This document shows, piece after piece, positions 1-7,065 of a stretch of DNA of 42,321 bases. The notes beneath the pieces were generated by a model that saw only the letters and a program-made list of their open reading frames with translations, was not told the DNA's origin and made no database searches. The stretch spans positions 108,957 to 151,277 of the forward strand of contig PAAT01000171.1 of assembly GCA_002698965.1 (NCBI GenBank), read 5' to 3'. Positions within the stretch are counted from its first letter, which is position 1. The number at the start of each line of letters is the position of its first letter. Source of the DNA: Rhodopirellula sp. GTDB taxonomy: Bacteria; Planctomycetota; Planctomycetia; Pirellulales; Pirellulaceae. The translations under genes and the position numbers were made by a program.

Positions 1-2868
1 GACAAACGCGTTGGTCCAGACCTGCGTCTTGAACCAAACTACTTTGCAGCGGCTTTGCAACTACAAAGTCAGGAAGGCTTTGGCGAGTTAGGGGTAGAAT
101 CGATGGAATTTGCGAACAGATTGGTAAGTCACCCTGAAGACAATCAGGCTCGTTATGACTTAGTGAATGTTCTCAGAGCTGACATCGCTTCCCCGGAGCC
201 AAAGATAGATACGGCTGAAAGTAATCGTCTGATTGGGGTTTTAGCTGACATAGAGGCTCCAGGTTCTTTGCGTAAATCTGGCCCGAGTTTGCGTTATTTG
301 TCCAAGAAAAACAGCGATAAATTCCTGTATGACTGGATTGCGAATCCACAGAATTTCCGTCCCAGTAGTCGAATGCCTCGGTTCTTTAATTTGCACTCGC
401 ACTTTGGTGATAACAAATCTGATGATGACGCCAAGAAATTTGAGAAGGTTGAAATTCTAGGCATGGTCGAATACCTCAAGGCATACTCTCAGGAATTTGA
501 TTACTTGAGTCCATCCGAAGGGGTGCAGGGAGATGTGGCTCGTGGAAAGGTTGCTTTTCAGGAACGAGGTTGTTTGGCGTGCCATAGCCATAACGATCCA
601 CAGTTGGCAGAGATAGAAAAATTCCGACCTGAAGGCGAGTGGGTTCAGGGACCTGATCTCTCAGATTTGGGAGGTAAGTTTGCTGGTTTTGCTGACGCTG
701 ATAAGTGGCTCTACAGTTGGATTAAGGAACCGACAAAATACCATGCCAGAACAGTAATGCCTAATTTGTACATCGATGAAGAAGTAATTAAAGATTCGGC
801 TGGAGATGATGTTTTAGTTGACCCTGTTTTGGATATCGTGACATATCTGTTGGGTGAAGGTAGCGAATGGCATGTGGCTGATGAAGATTTCTCTCTTAAT
901 GCGGTTCAAGAGGGAGGAGAATTGGGTGAAGCCTTAGAAGATTTACTGTTGGTTAATCTTACCGATTCCTTTTATGATGCCGTAGCTAAGGAATATGCGA
1001 AGAATGGTATCCCCCTGAATGCGACGGGAATTAAAGTCTCCGAAGAGGAATTGCGACGAGACACTTCTTCTCCTTTGAGTATCGATACGAAGCTGGTTTA
1101 TATTGGCCGTAAAGCATTAGGCAAATATGGTTGTTATGCTTGTCACGATATTCCGGGGTTCGAAGATGCGAAGCCAATTGGTGCAGGGCTGGCAGATTGG
1201 GGACGTAAAGATCCTTCTAAACTGGACTTTGGGCATATCGCGAAGTATTTGGAGAATCACCACACGCATGGCCAGGAGACTGACGCCCATGCTGGGTCTG
1301 CTCATAGTGAAGAGACTTCAGAAATAACTGAGGGTAATGCCCACGGTTCTCGTGATGTTCGTCCTAATCGTTATGATGATGAGTTGAGTGATTTCTACCA
1401 TCATCAGTTACATGCTCATAACCGTACAGGGTTTATCTATCAGAAGCTTCGTGAGCCTCGTTCGTATGACTATCACAAGACAGATGGAATCAGGTACAAC
1501 GATCGCCTACGTATGCCTCTGTTTCCGTTCAGTACGGAAGACCGTGAAGCTGTTATCACCTTTGTGCTTGGGTTAATAGCTGATCCGCCGCGAACCAAGT
1601 ATCTGTATCAGCCAGATTCGCGTGCGAAAGCGTTGATTGAAGGTAAGCAGGTGATCGACAAGTATAATTGTGCCGGTTGTCATATTCTGGAAGCTGAGAA
1701 ATGGACACTCGATATGACCGAAGATCAACTTGGAACTTTGTTGGCACAGCATGTGGATCTGACGAAAGAGTATCCCTTTATGGTTCCTCCCTATAGTCAG
1801 GAGGAAATTGATGCGGCCAGTCAGCCGAACGATCGTGACCGAACCGTGGGGACAATCGCTGGGATGCCAACGGTTGGTAATTCCGGCCTGCCCTCAGCAA
1901 CGGATGCTGAATTTGGTGACCCGATTGATGAATATCTCGAAGATCCATTCCAACTGAAGGGCGTTGGGGAGTTGCAGTTCCAGTTGTGGGCAGCAAGCCC
2001 ATTAAAGGGTGGAATTGCCGCATCTGGGTCTAATGTTTCACGGATTCAGCCAGCCGCTGTGGCAAATCGTTCCAATGCGTATGGAGGAGTCCTTTCGAGA
2101 TATTTGTTGCCCTATGTGACACAGCGTGAGAGGTTGTCAAATCCTCAGGCGAAAGGTTCAGAAAGCTGGGCCTGGGTTGCTCCGCCTTTAGTGGGCGAAG
2201 GGGCAAAAGTACAGAACCAATGGTTCCATGACTTCCTCTTAGAGCCTTATAGTATTCGGCCAGCAGTTGTATTGCGAATGCCCAAGTTCAATATGTCGAG
2301 TGACGAAGCAACTAAGATTGTTAATTACTTTGCCGCCCGTGATAACGCGATTTACCCTTATGAACACGATTATCGTGTAAATGGCGATCACTTAGCAGAA
2401 GCGGATGCGGCATACGTTAATCGTAATGAAGGTGCTCAGCCTGGTGATCGTCTTGCGGATGCAATGCAGATCGTCGTAAGTCAGGACTACTGCGTGAAAT
2501 GTCATGCTGTCGCCGACTTTATGCCAAATGGAACGCCTAAAGGGCTCGCTCCAGATCTTGGTCTGGTGCACAAACGGTTGCGAGCAGATTATGTAAAACG
2601 TTGGATTGCAAAACCGAATGCCATTTTACCTTATACCGCCATGCCAGTGATTGTACCCTACGATAGTACTCAAGAGCACTTGGGCGCGATTCAGACTTAC
2701 AAACTGTTTCATGGTAATAGTCCGGAAACGGTAAATGCTTTGGTGGACTTACTGATGAATTTTGACAACTATGCAAAAGATCGTGCATCAGTTGCCAAGT
2801 TAGTGGAGGAAGCCAAAGCGGCTAAAGAAGCAGCAGCAGCGGCAGCCGCTGCTGCCTCGGAGGAGTAA
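1..2868 (+). CDS. Large multiheme c-type cytochrome, 5'-partial
   Basis: The frame is open from base 1, so the gene starts upstream; 955 codons are visible. Four CxxCH heme c sites are at codons 191, 378, 557 and 831. Five Met-Pro motifs that look like distal heme ligands lie at codons 125, 253, 505, 760 and 881. The first of these has no CxxCH before it in the window, so at least one more heme lies upstream. Each module has the mono-heme cytochrome pattern of CxxCH, a Gly-Pro-x-Leu-like segment, a Trp/Pro region and then Met-Pro. A His-rich insertion (about codons 419-445) interrupts module 2, and about 170 residues are inserted in module 3. The C terminus is an Ala/Lys/Glu-rich tail. It is probably exported and anchored upstream, and may carry electrons to the oxidase encoded downstream. 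The family is inferred from motifs; the exact partner is unknown. Confidence 0.85.
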   Translation, partial: DKRVGPDLRLEPNYFAAALQLQSQEGFGELGVESMEFANRLVSHPEDNQARYDLVNVLRADIASPEPKIDTAESNRLIGVLADIEAPGSLRKSGPSLRYLSKKNSDKFLYDWIANPQNFRPSSRMPRFFNLHSHFGDNKSDDDAKKFEKVEILGMVEYLKAYSQEFDYLSPSEGVQGDVARGKVAFQERGCLACHSHNDPQLAEIEKFRPEGEWVQGPDLSDLGGKFAGFADADKWLYSWIKEPTKYHARTVMPNLYIDEEVIKDSAGDDVLVDPVLDIVTYLLGEGSEWHVADEDFSLNAVQEGGELGEALEDLLLVNLTDSFYDAVAKEYAKNGIPLNATGIKVSEEELRRDTSSPLSIDTKLVYIGRKALGKYGCYACHDIPGFEDAKPIGAGLADWGRKDPSKLDFGHIAKYLENHHTHGQETDAHAGSAHSEETSEITEGNAHGSRDVRPNRYDDELSDFYHHQLHAHNRTGFIYQKLREPRSYDYHKTDGIRYNDRLRMPLFPFSTEDREAVITFVLGLIADPPRTKYLYQPDSRAKALIEGKQVIDKYNCAGCHILEAEKWTLDMTEDQLGTLLAQHVDLTKEYPFMVPPYSQEEIDAASQPNDRDRTVGTIAGMPTVGNSGLPSATDAEFGDPIDEYLEDPFQLKGVGELQFQLWAASPLKGGIAASGSNVSRIQPAAVANRSNAYGGVLSRYLLPYVTQRERLSNPQAKGSESWAWVAPPLVGEGAKVQNQWFHDFLLEPYSIRPAVVLRMPKFNMSSDEATKIVNYFAARDNAIYPYEHDYRVNGDHLAEADAAYVNRNEGAQPGDRLADAMQIVVSQDYCVKCHAVADFMPNGTPKGLAPDLGLVHKRLRADYVKRWIAKPNAILPYTAMPVIVPYDSTQEHLGAIQTYKLFHGNSPETVNALVDLLMNFDNYAKDRASVAKLVEEAKAAKEAAAAAAAAASEE

Positions 2869-3031
2869 CAAGATACCTTTAATCGGGGTGCAGGCCAAAA
2901 CGATTCCGCTTGCATCCTCCCGCCTAATAGGAAATCCGGCCCCTCGGGGCAGGTACTGGCTCAGGACGAGTTAGATTAAATTTGCGGCGTTACCAAAGAT
3001 TGGTTTATAGACCGTGGAATCGGAGAAAAAA
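2869..3031. other. Intergenic spacer with weak hairpins
   Basis: This 163-base gap separates the multiheme cytochrome from the first cupredoxin gene. GGGTGCA (2886-2892) can pair with TGCATCC (2911-2917), with one G-U pair and a loop of about 18 nt. GCCC/GGGC around a CTCG loop lies near 2948-2960. Neither is followed by a T tract, so no rho-independent terminator is supported. A very weak promoter-like pair (TTGCGG at 2982, TATAGA at 3006, 18-bp spacer) precedes the next gene. Confidence 0.3.
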
Positions 3032-3811
3032 ATGAAAACCTTAAAAACCTTAATTTTAGCCCTTACGGCTATTGTGTTACTTTCCGGCTCAAGCATGGCT
3101 CAGGGATGGGGTAACGTTAAATTTAAATTTACCTATGGTGGCGAATATGCTGCCCCGCCAAAGATTGCCGTTACTCGTGATGCTGCGATCTGCGGTAAAT
3201 TTGGCCTCGTGGATGAGTCACTGGTGGTAGACCCTGAAAGCAAAGGCATTGCGAACGTGATTGTATTCTATCGTGATCGTACTCCTGCTAAGATTCATCC
3301 CTCCTATAACGACACTTTGGAAGCACCGGTCGTCGTAGACAATATTAAATGTCGTTTCGAGCCTCGGGTGACTTCAGTCTGGACAAAGCGAAAGATCAAT
3401 TTCAAGAACAGTGATCCTGTGGGGCATAATGTTAAGGTTGATACCTTTTTTAATCCGGTGATCAATCCGATTTTGCCAGCTGGCGCAAAGATCAGCCAGT
3501 CGTATTCCATGGAAGAACGTCTGCCAACGAAGGTAAGTTGCTCCATTCATCCGTGGATGACCGGTTGGATCGTTGTTCGTAACGACCCCTACATCGGTGT
3601 TAGTGACAAAGATGGGAATTTGGAAATCAAGAATCTTCCAGTGGGTGAATTTGAGTTCCAGATTTGGCAGGAAAAAGCTGGCTATATTCAGCAGGTCACT
3701 CAGGATGGGAAGACCGTTGAATGGGCTCGTGGTCGTGTGAAAATTAAAATTGAAGATGGGAAGACTAATGACTTTGGAACCATTGTCATTGGTGCAGATC
3801 AGTTCAAGTAA
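3032..3811 (+). CDS. Exported cupredoxin-like protein with CxxHPWM site
   Basis: A 259-residue protein with an N-terminal signal peptide ending near Ser-Met-Ala. ATG 3032 is chosen over the in-frame GTG 3014 because CGGAG at 3021-3025 sits 6 nt before it. The central half looks like a cupredoxin: His132 in a Gly-His-Asn motif, then Cys170, His173 and Met176 in a C-x2-HPWM motif, which matches a type 1 copper His/Cys/His/Met set with short spacing. Two further Cys in the N-terminal half are also present in the next gene product and could form a disulfide. The C-terminal part has a Gly-x-Phe/Leu-x-Ile-x-Asn-Leu-Pro-x-Gly motif like carboxypeptidase regulatory (Ig-like) domains. The same architecture is known in proteins labelled methylamine utilization or plastocyanin-like. 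A role as soluble periplasmic electron carrier or copper protein is inferred. Confidence 0.75.
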   Translation: MKTLKTLILALTAIVLLSGSSMAQGWGNVKFKFTYGGEYAAPPKIAVTRDAAICGKFGLVDESLVVDPESKGIANVIVFYRDRTPAKIHPSYNDTLEAPVVVDNIKCRFEPRVTSVWTKRKINFKNSDPVGHNVKVDTFFNPVINPILPAGAKISQSYSMEERLPTKVSCSIHPWMTGWIVVRNDPYIGVSDKDGNLEIKNLPVGEFEFQIWQEKAGYIQQVTQDGKTVEWARGRVKIKIEDGKTNDFGTIVIGADQFK

Positions 3812-3855
3812 ACATTGCTTTGGGAACAACCGTTCTGAAGGCTTGGAAATTGAAA

Positions 3856-4779
3856 ATGAAATCTACAAACAGAATTTTTGGTCTTACATTGCTAATTGCG
3901 ATGTCTGTAGTCTTGGGATGCCGGCGTGGCCTTCCGAGTAGCGTTGGCGAGTCGGATGAAGGTAACGTTAGTAAAGTTGCCTCGAAATTCAAACTGGAAG
4001 CAACAGGAGACGGTGCTGCTCAGGCTGAATTGCCGGATCCGACTGGATTTGCCAATATTACAGGGAAGGTCACCATCGAAGGTAGTATTGATACTACAAA
4101 GTTCGTGAGCTATGCCGTCAACAAAGATGCTAATGTATGTAGTTCTGAAGTCAATCGGCGCGTACAGGTAAATGATGGTGGCCTTCAATGGGGGCTTCTG
4201 TTCTATGATGGTGATTTTGAGGTAGGTAATGAGAAGTGGGATCATTCTGACTATCAGACGCAGGGATCTGCTGTTTTAGATGGTGATTTGGCCTTTGACC
4301 AAAAGTCTTGTATTTTTCTCTCGCGGATCAAAGCCATGCGTACTGGGCAGACTCTTAAGATTCTTAACAGTGACAGTGTCGGGCACAATGCTAAGTTAGA
4401 CGGTTTGACATCGGCTAACTTGCAGATCGGTGCAGGAGCCTCTGTTGATTACAAACCTGGATTTCAAGAGTCAAAGCCATTTGGTGTTTCATGTAGTGCT
4501 CACCCCTGGATGGGCTCTTACATTATCGTTCGTGATAACTCCTTGTATGCAGTGACTGGCGAGGATGGAACTTTTGAAATCAGGAATGTCCCAACGGGAG
4601 TCGAACTGCCATTCAAGTTTTGGCATGAAGTAATTCCATCAGGATCGTTTTCCATGAAGGTCAACGGAGAAGATGTATCTGTGAGTCGTGGAGGGTTCAC
4701 TCTTCAGACGCTGGAAGATGGGCAGGATGTAGATCTTCAGATTACCATCAACGCTGACGACTTTAATAAAGCGTTGTAG
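3856..4779 (+). CDS. Cupredoxin-like lipoprotein, paralog of the preceding protein
   Basis: A 307-residue protein. ATG 3856 gives a lipoprotein signal with lipobox Leu-Gly-Cys22; the upstream in-frame TTG at 3820 would only lengthen the charged N terminus. The putative copper ligands are His177 (Gly-His-Asn), Cys213, His216 and Met219, in the same C-x2-HPWM arrangement as the preceding protein. The two paired Cys and the Gly-Thr-Phe-Glu-Ile-x-Asn-Val-Pro C-terminal motif are also shared. About 50 extra residues after the lipobox form a polar linker. The pair therefore looks like one free and one membrane-tethered copy of the same module. It is probably an electron carrier or copper-binding protein at the membrane surface, next to the cytochrome oxidase genes. 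Specific function is not shown by sequence. Confidence 0.75.
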   Translation: MKSTNRIFGLTLLIAMSVVLGCRRGLPSSVGESDEGNVSKVASKFKLEATGDGAAQAELPDPTGFANITGKVTIEGSIDTTKFVSYAVNKDANVCSSEVNRRVQVNDGGLQWGLLFYDGDFEVGNEKWDHSDYQTQGSAVLDGDLAFDQKSCIFLSRIKAMRTGQTLKILNSDSVGHNAKLDGLTSANLQIGAGASVDYKPGFQESKPFGVSCSAHPWMGSYIIVRDNSLYAVTGEDGTFEIRNVPTGVELPFKFWHEVIPSGSFSMKVNGEDVSVSRGGFTLQTLEDGQDVDLQITINADDFNKAL

Positions 4780-4798
4780 TCAACTAATTAAAATAATT

Positions 4799-4808
4799 AA
4801 CCGCGGTT
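4799..4808. repeat. Perfect 10-bp palindrome AACCGCGGTT
   Basis: This lies in the 50-bp gap before the diheme cytochrome lipoprotein gene. AACCGCGGTT equals its own reverse complement and is preceded by an AT-rich stretch with two TAATTA copies. It could be a dimer-binding operator or chance. Confidence 0.35.
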
Positions 4809-4829
4809 TCAAGTAAAGCAATAGCAGGA

Positions 4830-6191
4830 ATGAAACTAAAACGATTAACAGTAATGACAAGTTTGCAAGGCAAAGCATCTGTGGCTTCTTTGTTAGTTGC
4901 ATGTATGTTTATGCTTATCGGTTGCAATTCGGAACCGGCCTCGTTTCAGATGAATGAGGCTTATATTCGAGCTGTCGAGTACAAAGCCGATGTGACCAAG
5001 CCTCAACTAATAAGTGAGCAAACGATAACGTTGTCCGAAGCTCAGAAAAAAAATATTAGTGAAATCCTTGAGGGTTTGTTTGGGACTCCGGATGAGCCTA
5101 GTTTGCCTGGCGGTGTTGGTCTGGAAAGTTTCCTTAGTCTGCGAAAGCTCAGCGTTGCTGCCGGACCTGTTACCTATACGGGCGCAGAGGACAGTGCTAC
5201 TGGTCTGGAAAGTGGTTTGTACCGTAGGCATTGTGCACACTGCCACGGTGTTTCTGGTGACGGACATGGTCCGACCGCAGAGTTCTTGAATCCCTATCCT
5301 CGCGACTACAGAATGGGGCAGTTTAAGTTCAAGCTTACCGATGGAGATGGCGCTTATAAAAAGCCGTCCAAAGCTGACTTCAGACATCTTCTCCAGGAAG
5401 GTATTGCTGGTACTGCGATGCCGAGTTTTCGTGTGCTTCCTGAACCTGAACGCGATGCGATGATTGATTATGTGATTTATCTATCGATTCGTGGGCAGAT
5501 GGAGCGAGCATTAATCGGTGAAGCGTATTTGGCGGCAAGTGATCCGAACGAAATTCCGGATAATCCTGAGAAGATACTGGTCCGATTTGGTGGTGATGGA
5601 GTTGAGGACGACCTTCAGTTTGTTAAGGATTTGCTCACGCCGATCGTGCTGCCTTGGGCAAATGGTGGTACCGGGACCGTTCAGCGGACTATCGAAGAAG
5701 CTCCGGATCAATGGGATTCGAATGAGAGTGTCGAGTTGGGGAGAAAACTGTTCTATCAGTCAAAGGCCAACTGTTATAGTTGTCACGGACGGACGGCGAT
5801 AGGCGATGGGCAAACTAATCTGTTTGACAACTGGACGCTCGAACATTTGGGTAATGAGCCTGGAGATGCTTCCGGCTCTGGTGAAGATGGCGTCTCCGCC
5901 GGAATCCCTGATTACTTCTATCGTGAACATTTAGCTCAGATAGGTGTCGTGAAGCCAAGAAATATTAAACCTCGTAATCTACGTATCGGTAACTATCGTG
6001 GAGGCCGCCGGCCGATCGATATTTATCAGAGAATTACAGGTGGGATTGAAGGAAGCCCGATGCCTTCGAATACTAAGTTAACCAAGGCAGAGGCATGGTC
6101 ATTGGTTGCTTATGTTTTGAGTTTGCCCTATGAACCAGCGAGTCGTCCTAAGACGGCACCGGTATTTCAGGGCGTTGGGTCAAATAAATAA
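4830..6191 (+). CDS. Diheme cytochrome c lipoprotein
   Basis: A 453-residue protein. The signal peptide ends in a lipobox (Leu-Ile-Gly-Cys32), so it is probably lipid-anchored on the outer face of a membrane. There are two class I cytochrome c modules. The first CxxCH is at residues 135-139, followed by Gly-Asp-Gly-His-Gly-Pro, with a later Ala-Met-Pro-Ser distal-Met motif. The second is at residues 315-319, followed by Gly-Asp-Gly, with a later Ser-Pro-Met-Pro motif. Both modules have the 'HGxxGDG' signature common in electron-carrier cytochromes. It lies directly before coxII, whose product has no fused cytochrome c domain, so this protein is a good candidate for the direct electron donor. 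ATG 4830 has AGCAGGA almost touching it. The alternative ATG 4854 has no better site. Confidence 0.85.
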   Translation: MKLKRLTVMTSLQGKASVASLLVACMFMLIGCNSEPASFQMNEAYIRAVEYKADVTKPQLISEQTITLSEAQKKNISEILEGLFGTPDEPSLPGGVGLESFLSLRKLSVAAGPVTYTGAEDSATGLESGLYRRHCAHCHGVSGDGHGPTAEFLNPYPRDYRMGQFKFKLTDGDGAYKKPSKADFRHLLQEGIAGTAMPSFRVLPEPERDAMIDYVIYLSIRGQMERALIGEAYLAASDPNEIPDNPEKILVRFGGDGVEDDLQFVKDLLTPIVLPWANGGTGTVQRTIEEAPDQWDSNESVELGRKLFYQSKANCYSCHGRTAIGDGQTNLFDNWTLEHLGNEPGDASGSGEDGVSAGIPDYFYREHLAQIGVVKPRNIKPRNLRIGNYRGGRRPIDIYQRITGGIEGSPMPSNTKLTKAEAWSLVAYVLSLPYEPASRPKTAPVFQGVGSNK

Positions 6192-6201
6192 CAACTAACA
6201 C

Positions 6202-6220
6202 GTTACGTAACAAACGTTAC
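6202..6220. repeat. Palindrome GTTACGTAAC plus third GTTAC half-site
   Basis: GTTACGTAAC (6202-6211) is a perfect 10-bp palindrome. GTAAC (6207-6211) can also pair with GTTAC (6216-6220) around an AAAC loop in RNA. It is followed by an AT-rich run before the coxII ribosome site. It may be an operator or a processing/attenuation hairpin within the cluster. Confidence 0.35.
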
Positions 6221-6247
6221 ATTATTTAAATTTTTGGGAGAGTCACA

Positions 6248-7051
6248 GTGGGACGGTTTTGGAGCCTACTTTTCCTGTTGGTACCTGTTTTGGGAGTCGC
6301 AGTATTTGTTTTTGCTGTGGTGCCCGGAGGTGTCTTCGATAATCACTGGTTGCCTGAGGATATCAGTCAGCATGGTAAGGTGATTGACGACTTGTTCATG
6401 TTCATCCTGTATTTAACAGGTGTGATTTTTATCGTGACAGGCGCATTAATGTTCTGGTTCTGCTGGAAGTACGATGCTGAGAAGAACCCGGAGCCCGTGA
6501 AGTTTACTCATGGCTCACATACATTAGAAATCGTATGGTCGATTTTGCCAGCAGCCGTGTTGCTTTTCATTGCCGTCTTCCAGATGGATGCATGGGCTGA
6601 CAATAAAATGGTTTATCCAACTAAAGAGGATGGTAGTAAGAAGCCTCCCCTGGCCCTGGTCACCGGACGCCAGTTTGAATGGCGAATTCAGTATGCTGGT
6701 CCGGATGAGGTGATTGGAACAGAAGATGATTTACATGTTGTGAATGATTTGCATTTGCCAGTGAATGACGAGGTTGTCCTGCGGGTTCAGAGTGCAGACG
6801 TACTTCATAGCTTCTTTCTCCCGAATGTTCGTATCAAACATGACCTTGTCCCAGGTATGCAGCAACATGTTTGGTTTCAAACCAAGAAAACCGGTCTATA
6901 CGATATCGTCTGTGCCGAACTTTGTGGTTGGGGTCACTATAAAATGCGGGGTCGCCTGATTGTTGAATCAGAGGAAGACTTTGAGGCCTGGTATGCTAAC
7001 GCTGTTCAGGAACAAACTCGCACATCCCATAATGTAGAAAGCGACAACTAG
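6248..7051 (+). CDS. coxB: Cytochrome c oxidase subunit II (CuA subunit)
   Basis: A 267-residue protein that accepts electrons from cytochrome c at the dinuclear CuA centre and passes them to subunit I. There is an N-terminal hydrophobic segment (about 4-27) and then the two subunit II transmembrane helices (about 47-73 and 91-113). The C-terminal cupredoxin domain holds a complete CuA set: His187, Cys222, Glu224 (backbone), Cys226, His230 and Met233. The start is GTG 6248 with GGGAG at 6236-6240, 7 nt upstream. The protein ends about 30 residues after the CuA domain, so it is not a caa3-type fusion with cytochrome c. It is followed 14 nt later by coxI. Confidence 0.97.
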   Translation: MGRFWSLLFLLVPVLGVAVFVFAVVPGGVFDNHWLPEDISQHGKVIDDLFMFILYLTGVIFIVTGALMFWFCWKYDAEKNPEPVKFTHGSHTLEIVWSILPAAVLLFIAVFQMDAWADNKMVYPTKEDGSKKPPLALVTGRQFEWRIQYAGPDEVIGTEDDLHVVNDLHLPVNDEVVLRVQSADVLHSFFLPNVRIKHDLVPGMQQHVWFQTKKTGLYDIVCAELCGWGHYKMRGRLIVESEEDFEAWYANAVQEQTRTSHNVESDN

Positions 7052-7065
7052 GAAATACTTAAACA

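Noticed and set aside
55..57. TTG at base 55 as start of the multiheme cytochrome
   Set aside because: The frame is open back to base 1 with sequence typical of the inside of a cytochrome module (Gly-Pro-Asp-Leu), so the gene is cut by the window edge.
2948..2960. GC-rich hairpin as rho-independent terminator after the multiheme cytochrome gene
   Set aside because: The stem is short and no T tract follows.
3374..3829. 151-codon minus-strand frame opposite the first cupredoxin gene
   Set aside because: It is a shadow of a well-supported gene on the other strand; the composition is not protein-like and there is no ribosome site.
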